Of a DNA stretch of 64,000 bases, positions 9,641 through 20,682 are shown one piece after another. The stretch lies in the NCBI GenBank assembly GCA_963662175.1, contig OY759223.1, positions 22,297,460 through 22,361,459 of the forward strand, written 5' to 3'. Numbering within the stretch: the stretch's first letter is position 1; every line of letters starts with the position of its first letter. Below the pieces are notes generated by a model, which was not told the DNA's origin, ran no database searches, and saw nothing but the letters and a program-made list of their open reading frames with translations. The translations under genes were made by a program, and so were the position numbers. The stretch comes from Aradus depressus (lineage: Eukaryota > Arthropoda > Insecta > Hemiptera > Aradidae).

Positions 9641-12600
9641 ACTTCTTTATTTTAATTAAATTGCCCTTTTATTTAACAATTACTTCTTTATTTTAATTAA
9701 ATTACCCTTTTATTTAACAATTACTTCTTTATTTTAATTAAATTACCCTTTTATTTAACAATTACTTCTTTATTTTAATTAAATTGCCCTTTTATTTAAC
9801 AATTACTTCTTTATTTTAATTAAATTGCCCTTTTATTTAACAATTACTTCTTTATTTTAATTAAATTACCCTTTTATTTAACAATTACTTCTTTATTTTA
9901 ATTAAATTACCCTTTTATTTAACAATTACTTCTTTATTTTAATTAAATTGCCCTTTTATTTAACAATTACTTCTTTATTTTAATTAAATTACCCTTTTAT
10001 TTAACAATTACTTCTTTATTTTGAATAAATTGCCCTTTTATTTAACAATTACTTCTTTATTTTAATTAAATTGCCCTTTTATTTAACAATTACTTCTTTA
10101 TTTTAATTAAATTGCCCTTTTATTTAACAATTACTTCTTTATTTTAATTAAATTACCCTTTTATTTAACAATTACTTCTTTATTTTAATTAAATTACCCT
10201 TTTATTTAACAATTACTTCTTTATTTTAATTAAATTACCCTTTTATTTAACAATTACTTCTTTATTTTAATTAAATTACCCTTTTATTTAACAATTACTT
10301 CTTTATTTTAATTAAATTACCCTTTTATTTAACAATTACTTTTTTATTTTAATTAAATTACCCTTTTATTTAACAATTACTTCTTTATTTTAATTAAATT
10401 ACCCTTTTATTTAACAATTACTTCTTTATTTTCATTAAATTGCCCTTTTATTTAACAATTACTTCTTTATTCTCATTAAATTACCCTTTTATTTAACAAT
10501 TACTTCTTTATTTTAATTAAATTACCCTTTTATTTAACAATTACTTCTTTATTTTAATTAAATTACCCTTTTATTTAACAATTACTTCTTTATTTTAATT
10601 AAATTACCCTTTTATTTAACAATTACTTCTTTATTTTAATTAAATTGCCCTTTTATTTAACAATTACTTCTTTATTCTCATTAAATTACCCTTTTATTTA
10701 ACAATTACTTCTTTATTTTAATTAAATTACCCTTTTATTTAACAATTACTTCTTTATTTTAATTAAATTACCCTTTTATTTAACAATTACTTCTTTATTT
10801 TAATTAAATTGCCCTTTTATTTAACAATTACTTCTTTATTCTCATTAAATTACCCTTTTATTTAACAATTACTTCTTTATTTTAATTAAATTACCCTTTT
10901 ATTTAACAATTACTTCTTTATTTTAATTAAATTACCCTTTTATTTAACAATTACTTTTTTATTTTAATTAAATTACCCTTTTATTTAACAATTACTTCTT
11001 TATTTTAATTAAATTACCCTTTTATTTAACAATTACTTCTTTATTTTCATTAAATTGCCCTTTTATTTAACAATTACTTCTTTATTCTCATTAAATTACC
11101 CTTTTATTTAACAATTACTTCTTTATTTTAATTAAATTACCCTTTTATTTAACAATTACTTTTTTATTTTAATTAAATTACCCTTTTATTTAACAATTAC
11201 TTCTTTATTCTCATTAAATTACCCTTTTATTTAACAATTACTTCTTTATTTTAATTAAATTACCCTTTTATTTAACAATTACTTTTTTATTTTAATTAAA
11301 TTACCCTTTTATTTAACAATTACTTCTTTATTCTCATTAAATTACCCTTTTATTTAACAATTACTTCTTTATTTTAATTAAATTACCCTTTTATTTAACA
11401 ATTACTTTTTTATTTTAATTAAATTACCCTTTTATTTAACAATTACTTCTTTATTTTAATTAAATTACCCTTTTATTTAACAATTACTTCTTTATTTTAA
11501 TTAAATTACCCTTTTATTTAACAATTACTTCTTTATTTTAATTAAATTACCCTTTTATTTAACAATTACTTCTTTATTTTAATTAAATTGCCCTTTTATT
11601 TAACAATTACTTCTTTATTCTCATTAAATTACCCTTTTATTTAACAATTACTTCTTTATTTTAATTAAATTACCCTTTTATTTAACAATTACTTCTTTAT
11701 TTTAATTAAATTACCCTTTTATTTAACAATTACTTTTTTATTTTAATTAAATTACCCTTTTATTTAACAATTACTTCTTTATTTTAATTAAATTACCCTT
11801 TTATTTAACAATTACTTCTTTATTTTCATTAAATTGCCCTTTTATTTAACAATTACTTCTTTATTCTCATTAAATTACCCTTTTATTTAACAATTACTTC
11901 TTTATTTTAATTAAATTACCCTTTTATTTAACAATTACTTTTTTATTTTAATTAAATTACCCTTTTATTTAACAATTACTTCTTTATTCTCATTAAATTA
12001 CCCTTTTATTTAACAATTACTTCTTTATTTTAATTAAATTACCCTTTTATTTAACAATTACTTTTTTATTTTAATTAAATTACCCTTTTATTTAACAATT
12101 ACTTCTTTATTCTCATTAAATTACCCTTTTATTTAACAATTACTTCTTTATTTTAATTAAATTACCCTTTTATTTAACAATTACTTTTTTATTTTAATTA
12201 AATTACCCTTTTATTTAACAATTACTTCTTTATTTTAATTAAATTACCCTTTTATTTAACAATTACTTCTTTATTTTAATTAAATTACCCTTTTATTTAA
12301 CAATTACTTCTTTATTTTAATTAAATTGCCCTTTTATTTAACAATTACTTCTTTATTCTCATTAAATTACCCTTTTATTTAACAATTACTTCTTTATTTT
12401 AATTAAATTACCCTTTTATTTAACAATTACTTCTTTATTTTAATTAAATTACCCTTTTATTTAACAATTACTTTTTTATTTTAATTAAATTACCCTTTTA
12501 TTTAACAATTACTTCTTTATTTTAATTAAATTACCCTTTTATTTAACAATTACTTCTTTATTTTCATTAAATTGCCCTTTTATTTAACAATTACTTCTTT

Positions 12601-12771
12601 ATTCTCATTAAATTACCCTTTTATTTAACAATTACTTCTTTATTTTAATTAAATTACCCTTTTATTTAACAATTACTTCTTTATTTTAATTAAATTACCC
12701 TTTTATTTAACAATTACTTCTTTATTTTAATTAAATTACCCTTTTATTTAACAATTACTTCTTTATTTTCA
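9641..12771. repeat. 41-bp minisatellite, about 76 copies
   Basis: Unit ACTTCTTTATTTTAATTAAA + TTACCCTTTTATTTAACAAT + T, repeated without gaps. Main variants are TTGCCC for TTACCC, TTCTCATT or TTTTCATT for TTTTAATT, and ACTTTTTTAT for ACTTCTTTAT. The array begins at +7 of the cv-2 intron. The + strand has about six C and at most one G per unit. Reading through it I found no AG and no GT dinucleotide. The variant spacing shows a higher-order duplication (see findings). Confidence 0.97.
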
Positions 12772-12958
12772 TACTTTTTTCCCCCATTGCCTTGGTGAAA
12801 TCAACTTTTGAATGGCGAACAACATTTAAAAACGAAATATAATTTCGTACTCTTCAAGTCTACAAATTACCTTTAGATATAATCCCATTCGCATCAAATC
12901 TCAAAGTAGAAGAATAGAATTCCTATATTTTGAAGTAAACGCATTTCATAGCTTTTAA

Positions 12959-13299
12959 TAGGTTAGGTTTTATGACTCATGCCCGGGCTTTAACTACGAG
13001 GTCATATCGCCTACTACCAGAGCGCTCTTTCGTCACTGGTGGACATGAGCCCGACTCTACTGCGGGACTCCTAAATTTTGCCTACCCTAAATTTTTATTC
13101 ACCTAGGGCAGGGGTCTTTAACGAGTACCTGACATCGTACAGGCTCGAGACCATCGTTTAACGTCCCATCCAAAGGACGGCATGCTCAAGTTTATTTTAC
13201 CTCCCAGATAAAATAAACTAAGGGCCTCGTTCGGGCTTCGAACCCACGATCTTGAGCTCAGAAGGCAAGCACGCATACCACTGAGCTAACGGCGCCCTC
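12959..13299 (-). mobile_element. SINE-1 copy, full length
   Basis: Tail TAGGTTAGGTTTTATGACTC at left; head ACTGAGCTAACGGCGCCCTC at right; B box GGCTTCGAACCCACG. No clear TSD. The stretch 12772-12958 before it is AT-rich and featureless. Confidence 0.9.
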
Positions 13300-13625
13300 T
13301 TGTAGAAATATTTATCATATCATAAAATAGTGTGAACCCTCCAAATATTAACTATATACTCCAATTCAATAAAATATAATATATCATTATACTATAACAC
13401 AAACTAGTAATACAATTAAAAAAAAAAAAAAAATAATAATAATAATAATATTAACGCAGGAGAGTATGCGAAAAGTTAGTAAAAAAAATATTATTAAATT
13501 CATTCTCTTATTCGTTATTAAAATTGGTTATTTATTATTATAAAAACTGTGAAATGTTATTTGATAACAACTCTATGAGAATTTCTGATACTTCAAGGTA
13601 ACGACTGCCACCAGAACGAATTAGA

Positions 13626-13814
13626 TTGGATAAATATTTTTCGAAAAATCCTAAAATCGACTTTTTATTGCAGCATTTTTGTTTAAACAAAAAGAAAACG
13701 GCTGGACCAAATTTGATAAAATTTCTATCGGATCATATTGACGTTGATACTCTTCGATTGGCACTAGAGCGGAGTCGATATCATTTTTCATCTGCGAGAT
13801 TTCGTGAAACATAA
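13626..13814 (+). CDS. Unrecognised 62-codon ORF
   Basis: Starts MDKYFSKNPKIDFLLQHFCL and ends SRYHFSSARFRET. It has a more balanced composition than neighbouring open frames (AGPNLIKFLSDHIDVDTLRL looks like helical protein sequence). I do not recognise it. There is no clear splice context or partner ORF; it may be a retroposed fragment of a host or transposon gene. Confidence 0.25.
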   Translation: MDKYFSKNPKIDFLLQHFCLNKKKTAGPNLIKFLSDHIDVDTLRLALERSRYHFSSARFRET

Positions 13815-13854
13815 AAATATGTTGAAAATGTTGATATATATTTTTGAACCCATT

Positions 13855-14062
13855 AGAATAACTTCCCTATGGGGAAGTGAAGAGGAGTTCAACGCAAAAC
13901 ACTACTGATTGTCGATATCACGAATGCATCGACACGAAATTTAGTAAGTTCAGGGAAATCCCTGAGTAAAGACACATATTGCTTTTCAACCGAATTGTGT
14001 CAGACGGGAATTCATAAATCCGCACTGGGGAAGTACATTGAGGATGATTTACTGACTTTTTT
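13855..14062 (+). repeat. Element B fragment
   Basis: Has TCGACACGAAATTTAGTAAG, then CACTGGGGAAGTACATTG and AGGATGATTTACTGACTTTTTTTTT, where the palindrome is decayed but the T run that follows full ends is kept. 14065-14600 shows only weak B-like scraps (14340-14560). Confidence 0.5.
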
Positions 14063-14608
14063 TTTACCTTATGACATTGATTTTTCTTAATTGGTTTTGC
14101 TTTAATATTATGCTTATCCAAAGAGGATTGTTAGCGGTGCCAGAGACAAAGCACAGCGTAATTCCCAAAGAGACAAGGCAGAAATAGGGAGAGAAGACAT
14201 GAAAATAATCCCTGCTTTAATCTCCTTAACTCCATGGATAAATCTCGCGTCAAACCTAAATTCAGTTTGGATTAATCAACTCCTCTAACGAAATTCATAT
14301 CTGAAATTTAATACAGAACTGAGCATAACTGGACTTGAGTGACGAAATAGCGTACAGAAAATAGGCGAAATTACTTCGTTGAACAAGAATTTTTTTTTAA
14401 ATTTAACTTGGGGGTGTAGCCCATTTTATTTCCCAAGTCTGAAATTCATTGTGGAGTTTTCACCAGAATTTTTCGACACCCTAATTCCAAAAAGAGTACA
14501 AAAATGTCTATGAACACGATAAATTCGATAGAATGAATGCATCAACATAAGTGATAGTAAGATGTTGTGGGACCAGATTTGTCATAGAAATAATAAAAGA
14601 CTCAAAAG

Positions 14609-15116
14609 GTTGTCATTCCACTGTTTTATTTTAGACCAGAACCGGGTTTCAAAGCAACAGGGTCATCATCAGTGGTACGTTCATCTTGTAGCATCGAGGT
14701 ACAGATTAACAAAATAACCTCACCCACACAATACATCGTTTAAAGGACAACTGGCATAGCTGAAAGATAATAAATATCTAGGTCAAATTTACACAATAAC
14801 CTATTTTTATTTCATACTATTTTACTATTATGTAGAGATTCGGTTTGGTTATTGTGTTTATTTGAATGAATGTTTTTGTATGTAGAGTGAGAGAACCTAG
14901 CTATCCCCACCCCTTTGAGCTATGCCAGTTGTCCTTTAACCGCTGTGCTGTGTGGGTGGGGTAAGTAAGTTTTTATTTTTTATTTTGTTACTCAGTGCCC
15001 TGATGCTTTAACATTTGTGCTTATCATTACTTGTATGTTATGTTTGTTCTATCATTGATGTACCACTGATGATGACGCTGTTGCGTTGAAAACCGATTCT
15101 CGTCTAACACGTAATA
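14609..15116. mobile_element. Foldback element, family FB1
   Basis: Left arm 14609-14770 has CAACAGGGTCATCATCAGTG, GAGGTACAGATTAACAAAAT and CACCCACACAATACATCG. The right arm (about 14890-15116) has the reverse order: GAGCTATGCCAGTTGTCCTT, GTGTGGGTGGGGTAAG, CCACTGATGATGACGCTGTT. Loop about 14775-14890. Confidence 0.85.
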
Positions 15117-15317
15117 TTTTATTTGTGTCCAGAACACTGTAGTATATAGAGGTCGGGTCAAAGGAGGGTAGCGAGCATACCAACTTGAAAATTTAGTATG
15201 ATTCAGAAGAATAATATCATACACATTATCAATACCTCCTAATAAGAACTATCGCCAGAGAGGTCTCAGAGGGTTCAGTGTATCCAGGGTTCGAGCTGGG
15301 AATTGCCCCAATAATAA

Positions 15318-15955
15318 TTTTTTTTTTTTTAAACCATAACATGGTATTAGGAAACGTCATAAAAATGCGAACATAAATTAAATACATAAATAACTTTTAA
15401 CTCATCACATGGATTAATGATAATAATACTATTATGTATATTATGGCTCCGGTAGCTCAGTGGTATGCGTGCTTGACTTCTGAGCTCAAGATCGTGGGTT
15501 CGTAACCCGACCGAGGCCCTTAGTTTATTTTATCTGGGAGGTAAATTAAACTTAAGCACGTCCTTCGGATGGGACATTAAGCGATGGTCCAGAGCCTGTA
15601 CGATGTCAGGTACTCGTTAAACACCCCTACCCTAGGTGAATAAAAATTTTGGGTAGGTAGGCAAAATTTAGGACTCCCACAGTAGAGTCGGGCTCATGTC
15701 CACCAGAGTGACGAAAGAGCGCTCTTGAAGTAGGCGATATGACCTCGTAGTTAAAGCCCGGGCATGAGTCATAAAACCGAACCTATTATTAATGAATAAA
15801 TACTTAAAAATGTATGAGTACAAAAATAAATTATGTTTAAATACAGTTTTTAATTAAATTAAAATTATGATGAAAATTTTTTATGCACTTTTCGAAAGTG
15901 CATTAGGTCACAATGTGTGAAATATAGAAAAGAGAATGGAAACAAAATAATAATA
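15318..15955 (-). repeat. LINE 3' UTR split by a SINE
   Basis: 15318-15443 carries AACCATAACATGGTATTAGG and ACGTCATAAAAATG. 15785-15955 resumes with AATAAATACTTAAAAATGTA and CATTAGGTCACAATGTGTGA. The order matches 2890-3245 in reverse. The SINE at 15444-15784 sits between. Confidence 0.7.
15444..15784 (+). mobile_element. SINE-1 copy nested in a LINE 3' UTR
   Basis: Head GGCTCCGGTAGCTCAGTGGT, B box GGGTTCGTAACCC, body CACGTCCTTCGGATGGGAC, hairpin region CCACCAGAGTGACGAAAGAG, tail AAAACCGAACCT. The first bases differ from the usual GAGGGCGCC. Confidence 0.9.
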
Positions 15956-15977
15956 AAAATATAATATGTAAAAGAAG

Positions 15978-16422
15978 TCGTTCGTGACTCACCGGCAATG
16001 TACTTCCCCATAACGAATTAATCAATTAACTTTTCGTTCCCCTCCAAAACCAGTCGACTGTTTGCGCTAATATATAGTTGACTTACATAAGGGCTCCTAA
16101 ATCCTCATACTAAATTTTGGGTCGATAAATTCATTACATGCAGTCATTAGGGTTTTTGAGATGAGTCCTCTCCTGATATCCCCCTCCCCATTGGTCGATT
16201 CCGCTGAAAATTTATAGGTGTCGACCTACAATTTTGTGTCTATACATACATTCTATCTGGGGAGTTTTTGTGTTTATAAACAGACACATAGATAGGATTT
16301 TATTTTTATTTTTGTGATCAGGAGGTCGGAAAACATGAAATTCCGTTGAAAACACAGCATCGAGTTTTTGACCGATTATGTAACTTCCCCTATACTTCGT
16401 GTAGCTGAGGAAGAAATAAATA
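15978..16422 (-). mobile_element. Element B, reference copy
   Basis: About 445 bp with all blocks in order (reverse sense): terminal region GTCGTTCGTGACTCACCGGC, GTACTTCCCCATAACGAATT, CCTCCAAAACCAGTCGACTG, ACTAAATTTTGGGTCG, CTGATATCCCCCTCCCC, AAACAGACACATAGATAGG, GGTCGGAAAACATGAAATTC, TTTTTGACCGATTATGTAAC and TTCCCCTATACTTCGTGTAG, then CTGAGGAAG. TACTTCCCC near one end and GAGGAAG at the other suggest short inverted termini. No ORF; non-autonomous. It cannot be assigned to a class from the sequence alone. Confidence 0.8.
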
Positions 16423-16447
16423 CGAGAAAAATATATTATTGATAGAA

Positions 16448-16654
16448 TTAATGTGAGAGCAATGAGATCTCAAACTTCTCAAGGTCTAACGATAATCCTA
16501 TGGGAAAACTCCCTGAAACTCCGACATGTTCATATTTTCTTTTAAGATCTTTTTGTTCTAGAAGGATTAATTCTGGTTTGATGTATCTTGTGACAGTATA
16601 TATGTATAAAAAAAATATATATATAAAATCAGGTATCAATTTTTGAGTGACCAC
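16448..16654 (-). other. Open frame without support
   Basis: A 68-codon frame rich in Ile, Phe and Tyr between two element B copies. No motif seen; probably chance. Confidence 0.2.
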
Positions 16655-16744
16655 CTATCTTAAAGTAAGAACAAAAACGTTCCTTGTTATTAGTCTGACC
16701 GGGGGTATTGTTTCTCAAGTAACACAATATTTATGAAAATAAAA

Positions 16745-17075
16745 AAATTGTCGGTGAATCAATGGGCAATGTACTTCGACAGAACGAATTAATCTATTTG
16801 CTCCCCCTCCAAAACCGATCATTTGCGCTAATATTCAACAGTTGACTTACATAGAGGCTCCTAAATGCTCATATTGAATTAATAGATAAATTCATTATAT
16901 CATTAGGATTTTTGAATTGAGCCCCCTCCCCTGAGTCTCCTCTTCCTTTCGGCCGATATCACTGAAATTTGTCAGGTTATATCCTCATTGGGTTTTTGAC
17001 ATCAAATATGAAATTTCATGTCGATACATTCATAACAACGGTAGTTATTGGGGTTTGTTGAGTTCCCCCCACTAA
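16745..17075 (-). repeat. Element B copy
   Basis: TGTCGGTGAATCAATGGGCA, TGTACTTCGACAGAACGAAT, CCCCTCCAAAACCGATC, CTCATATTGAATTAATAG and TTTCGGCCGATATCACTG, then AATTTCATGTCGATACATTC. 17076-17480 is AT-rich and has no recognised feature. Confidence 0.7.
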
Positions 17076-17480
17076 TTAATAAAAAGTCAATAAAAAATAT
17101 ATAAAAGATAATAATAATAATAATTTATAAAAAAATAAACCAAGAGAAATAAAATAAATTAGTATATAAGTAATAGAAAATAATGATTAAACAAAAAGTA
17201 GATTAGAAGTAGTAGATACAAAAATAGACCGACCTTATATAGGATATATGTGGATGAACTCTGCCCAAAAAATAAAAATGAAAGTTATGTATCAAATAAT
17301 ATTTTTGAATACGAAACATGATTTTTTTATTATGTTTATTTTATTGTTTTTGAACAATGGGAAAAAAAAATTCGTTTCCGAATAAAGGGTTTCCCTAATA
17401 ATATGGCAAATTACTTATAGCTGGTAGAAGTACTTCCGTTGTTTGAAATTTTCGGAGGATATAATTTATCCTGTATAGAC

Positions 17481-18273
17481 TAAAGTAATATATACTTACT
17501 ATATAGTAAAGTAATATATACTTACTATATAGTAAAGTAATATATACTTACTATATAGTAAAGTAATATATACTTACTATATAGTAAAGTAATATATACT
17601 TACTATATAGTAAAGTAATATATACTTACTATATAGTAAAGTAATATATACTTACTATATAGTAAAGTAATATATACTTACTATATAGTAAAGTAATATA
17701 TACTTACTATATAGTAAAGTAATATATACTTACTATATAGTAAAGTAATATATACTTACTATATAGTAAAGTAATATATACTTACTATATAGTAAAGTAA
17801 TATATACTTACTATATAGTAAAGTAATATATACTTACTATATAGTAAAGTAATATATACTTACTATATAGTAAAGTAATATATACTTACTATATAGTAAA
17901 GTAATATATACTTACTATATAGTAAAGTAATATATACTTACTATATAGTAAAGTAATATATACTTACTATATAGTAAAGTAATATATACTTACTATATAG
18001 TAAAGTAATATATACTTACTATATAGTAAAGTAATATATACTTACTATATAGTAAAGTAATATATACTTACTATATAGTAAAGTAATATATACTTACTAT
18101 ATAGTAAAGTAATATATACTTACTATATAGTAAAGTAATATATACTTACTATATAGTAAAGTAATATATACTTACTATATAGTAAAGTAATATATACTTA
18201 CTATATAGTAAAGTAATATATACTTACTATATAGTAAAGTAATATATACTTACTATATAGTAAAGTAATATAT
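17481..18273. repeat. 26-bp satellite, 30 copies plus half a unit
   Basis: Unit TAAAGTAATATATACTTACT + ATATAG. 17481-18260 is exactly 30 x 26 bp and the copies read as identical; 13 more bases follow. It contains the palindromes CTATATAG and TATATA, so either strand can fold. The near-perfect homogeneity implies very recent expansion or conversion. It runs directly into the MITE at 18271. Confidence 0.97.
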
Positions 18274-18775
18274 CTGTGGTCACAAGGAATAAATTGGTAA
18301 GTCTAAATTCGTAACTTTTCAGGGCAGCACTTTTTTACTTTTGCATTAATCGTGTAAATCCAGTTTTTGGAATAAATAAATTATGTTTGCATCATTATTA
18401 ATCATATACCTTCTAAATCTAAAGGAGTGAATGAATATGAATATTGTTAATCCTTTCTTGAATTTTCCCTTAGTTACCTAATCATTCCCCATCACTTACC
18501 TAATTATTGACCACACTTACCTAATGATTTACCATACTTTTTAAAATATTCGTGAATGATTCCTCAAAGAAGTAGATTAAGTTGATTTAACCGAGAACAT
18601 ACACAATTTTACGAGATACCAAGAAACCTACATCTTTATAATTCCGAAAGTATTAGAATCCTGAGCTCCCAACTTTTTCACAGTGCGCAGATGGCTTGGG
18701 AGATGATCACTGTACACTTAACTCATTTTGGTCATTTTACGACTTAACAACTTATTCCCTGTGACCATAGATATA
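18271..18775 (+). mobile_element. MITE with ~26-bp terminal inverted repeats (MITE-A copy 1)
   Basis: Left end TATCTGTGGTCACAAGGAAT (continuing AAATTG); right end CTTATTCCCTGTGACCATAG (continuing ATA), which is its inverse with few changes. About 500 bp, no ORF. An inverted copy without the second terminus is at 31291-31735. Satellite-like ACTATATAGTA continues just beyond the right end. 18780-19140 shows no other feature. Confidence 0.85.
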
Positions 18776-19182
18776 CTATATAGTACTACTTTTAATGTAG
18801 ACTATAGTAAATATATCATTCAATCCTTCTTGACAAGAACTCTTCGGTACGAGTGACTCACAAGTGCAGTTTTCGTTGAGCGCCTTCGTCACCATCTTAG
18901 GGTGATACTGTACCAACTCAAACACCCACACATCTTTACGACTTACAATATGTAGTAAGTTACAGCTTAGAACTCCTTATTCAGACCATACTAACCTTTA
19001 CAGGCGACTATGGCATAAGAAAAGTCCGAGCCTACAACACACTGAACAACCATCGTCCTTCTTGCAAACAGAAGACATATACAGGTGAACTAGAAAGTGC
19101 AACACTAAGATATAAATAAATATTATGGTTTTAGGATAAAAAAAAAATACGTCGGTGAATCACCGGCTACGTACTTCACCAC

Positions 19183-19640
19183 AGAGGCGGATTTAAGTTA
19201 AATGGCGCCCTAGGTCCATTCCGATTTGGCGCCCTGCTTGTTTTATGATGGTATACACATATAATGAAAAATATGTTATAATAAAAGTATGAAAAATATA
19301 TTTTATTCTTGGATTTTTTAACATAACATTATTAATAAAATATTTAAAAAAAAAAAAAATAAAATATATTTGTATAATCAATTTGATACCTTTTTTTCTT
19401 CTTGCTTTGGCTCGTGCGAAAACATCAATTATATTATAATCAATTTCTTGCACCAACTGTGCTTCGATGGACAATAATGCAAGTGCATCAAGTCTGTCTT
19501 GATCTATACTGGGATGAAAATAGTTTTTTTCTTTTTTTAACGTAGAAAATGATCGTTCTCCAGAACAATTTGTTGAAAGAATATTTAAAATTATATGAAT
19601 GACTCCTCGTCCCACCGCTCCGGTGCAGCACAGCAATTTT
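19183..19640 (-). pseudogene. hAT transposon end with C-terminal dimerisation domain
   Basis: The minus-strand frame reads ILSTNCSGERSFSTLKKEKN, then DQDRLDALALLSIEAQLVQE, the C-terminal (ERSFS...LALLSIE) dimerisation block of hAT transposases of the ZMYM/52-kDa-repressor type. At 19183 CAGAGGCGGATTTAAG resembles the CAGTGGCGGAT terminus of these elements. The rest of the transposase is missing. The minus frame opens at 19636, where homology is already lost. Confidence 0.8.
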
Positions 19641-19784
19641 TCTATACTACTCTTTCAGTGCAGTCATCGGAGAAAAGAGAAACCAATTGATTTCATTTTT
19701 TAGTCGCCTTTGGAATTTTGGTGGCTCGCTGGCGTACCGAAATCGAATTAAAGAATGAACTAAGGATCTTTTGGAGCGTACATG

Positions 19785-20075
19785 GAGAGAAAAGACCACA
19801 TGCAGGCAGTCGAAGATGTTCCTGGGAGGGGAGTCCTGGGTTCTGAAAGACGGGATCCTGAACCTCAAAAGGAACGAGCTTTCTCACAGGACATGGTCCG
19901 TTCAATAGACACACACTGTAGGAGTCAAGGACAGTCCTACCTGCGAAAGATGTGTGGAAGAAGACGAAACGGCGGCACACTTCCTGGGCATCTGCTCGGG
20001 ATTTGCGCGAAAGGGATTCCGCATCTTTGGTGGAGATATAATCGCAGCAAATATAAATAAAATAAATTATTTAAA
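19785..20075 (+). pseudogene. LINE C-terminal fragment with zinc motif
   Basis: One frame reads SPTCERCVEEDETAAHFLGI + CSGFARKGF, the C-x2-C...H...C motif at the end of R1/Jockey-type LINE ORFs, preceded by an in-frame stop. Different family from the ETAEHVVFEC copies at 2815 and 35865. Confidence 0.75.
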
Positions 20076-20079
20076 AAAA

Positions 20080-20560
20080 ATAAACTACTCATAATATTGT
20101 TTTTATCTAGGAGGCAGTGGATAACCAGCTAGAAGGTTACAGGAACGTTTGTATACTACTGAATTATGCCCTCCTTGCGAAGAGCAGATTCTGTTGTATC
20201 CCTGCAATTAAATCAATTGATTGATAGTTACAACGAAGGCCCAGGACTTGTCCAAATCTTTAAAAATGTCAACACAATCTGAAGATAGTTAGCTCCGTCG
20301 AGAAATCAGGATACAGCCTAAGGTACAGACTAAAAACACGTTTGACATGAATGAAGGTGAAACTAAATAGAATGAAATGAGGCCAGGAGAAGTTGAAGGC
20401 GCCACCTTAAACCAGCCTGAAACCGCCTATCTGGCGTAGTAGTTAGTTTCAGGCAGGTCTATCGCTATTCATTTTCACTTTTCCATAGGAGACACATTAA
20501 TTATTGTCAGAATATTAGTTAATTTCTGGAAAATGTCAGAATGTATTATTGCACAAGAAA
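20080..20560. other. No recognised feature
   Basis: Moderately AT-rich single-copy-looking sequence. No ORF over 60 codons, no internal repeat or match to the other families. Confidence 0.5.
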
Positions 20561-20567
20561 TAATAAT

Positions 20568-20642
20568 AATAATAATTTATTTCCGTTAAACCAATACATG
20601 GTAATAGGATAAGTTATAAAAATGTATACCTACATTAAGTAA
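20568..20642 (-). repeat. LINE 3' terminus with (TTA)n
   Basis: (TAA)n, TTATTTCCGTTAAACCAATA, CATGGTAATAGGATAAG: the extreme 3' end of the LINE family also seen at 3220-3291, in reverse. Confidence 0.75.
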
Positions 20643-20682
20643 TTTATGGTTTCAAGATTTACTTTGTGAAGCGCCATTCTAG

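Noticed and set aside
9641..12771. CRISPR-like array
   Set aside because: Repeats are contiguous with no spacers; it is a minisatellite in eukaryotic DNA.
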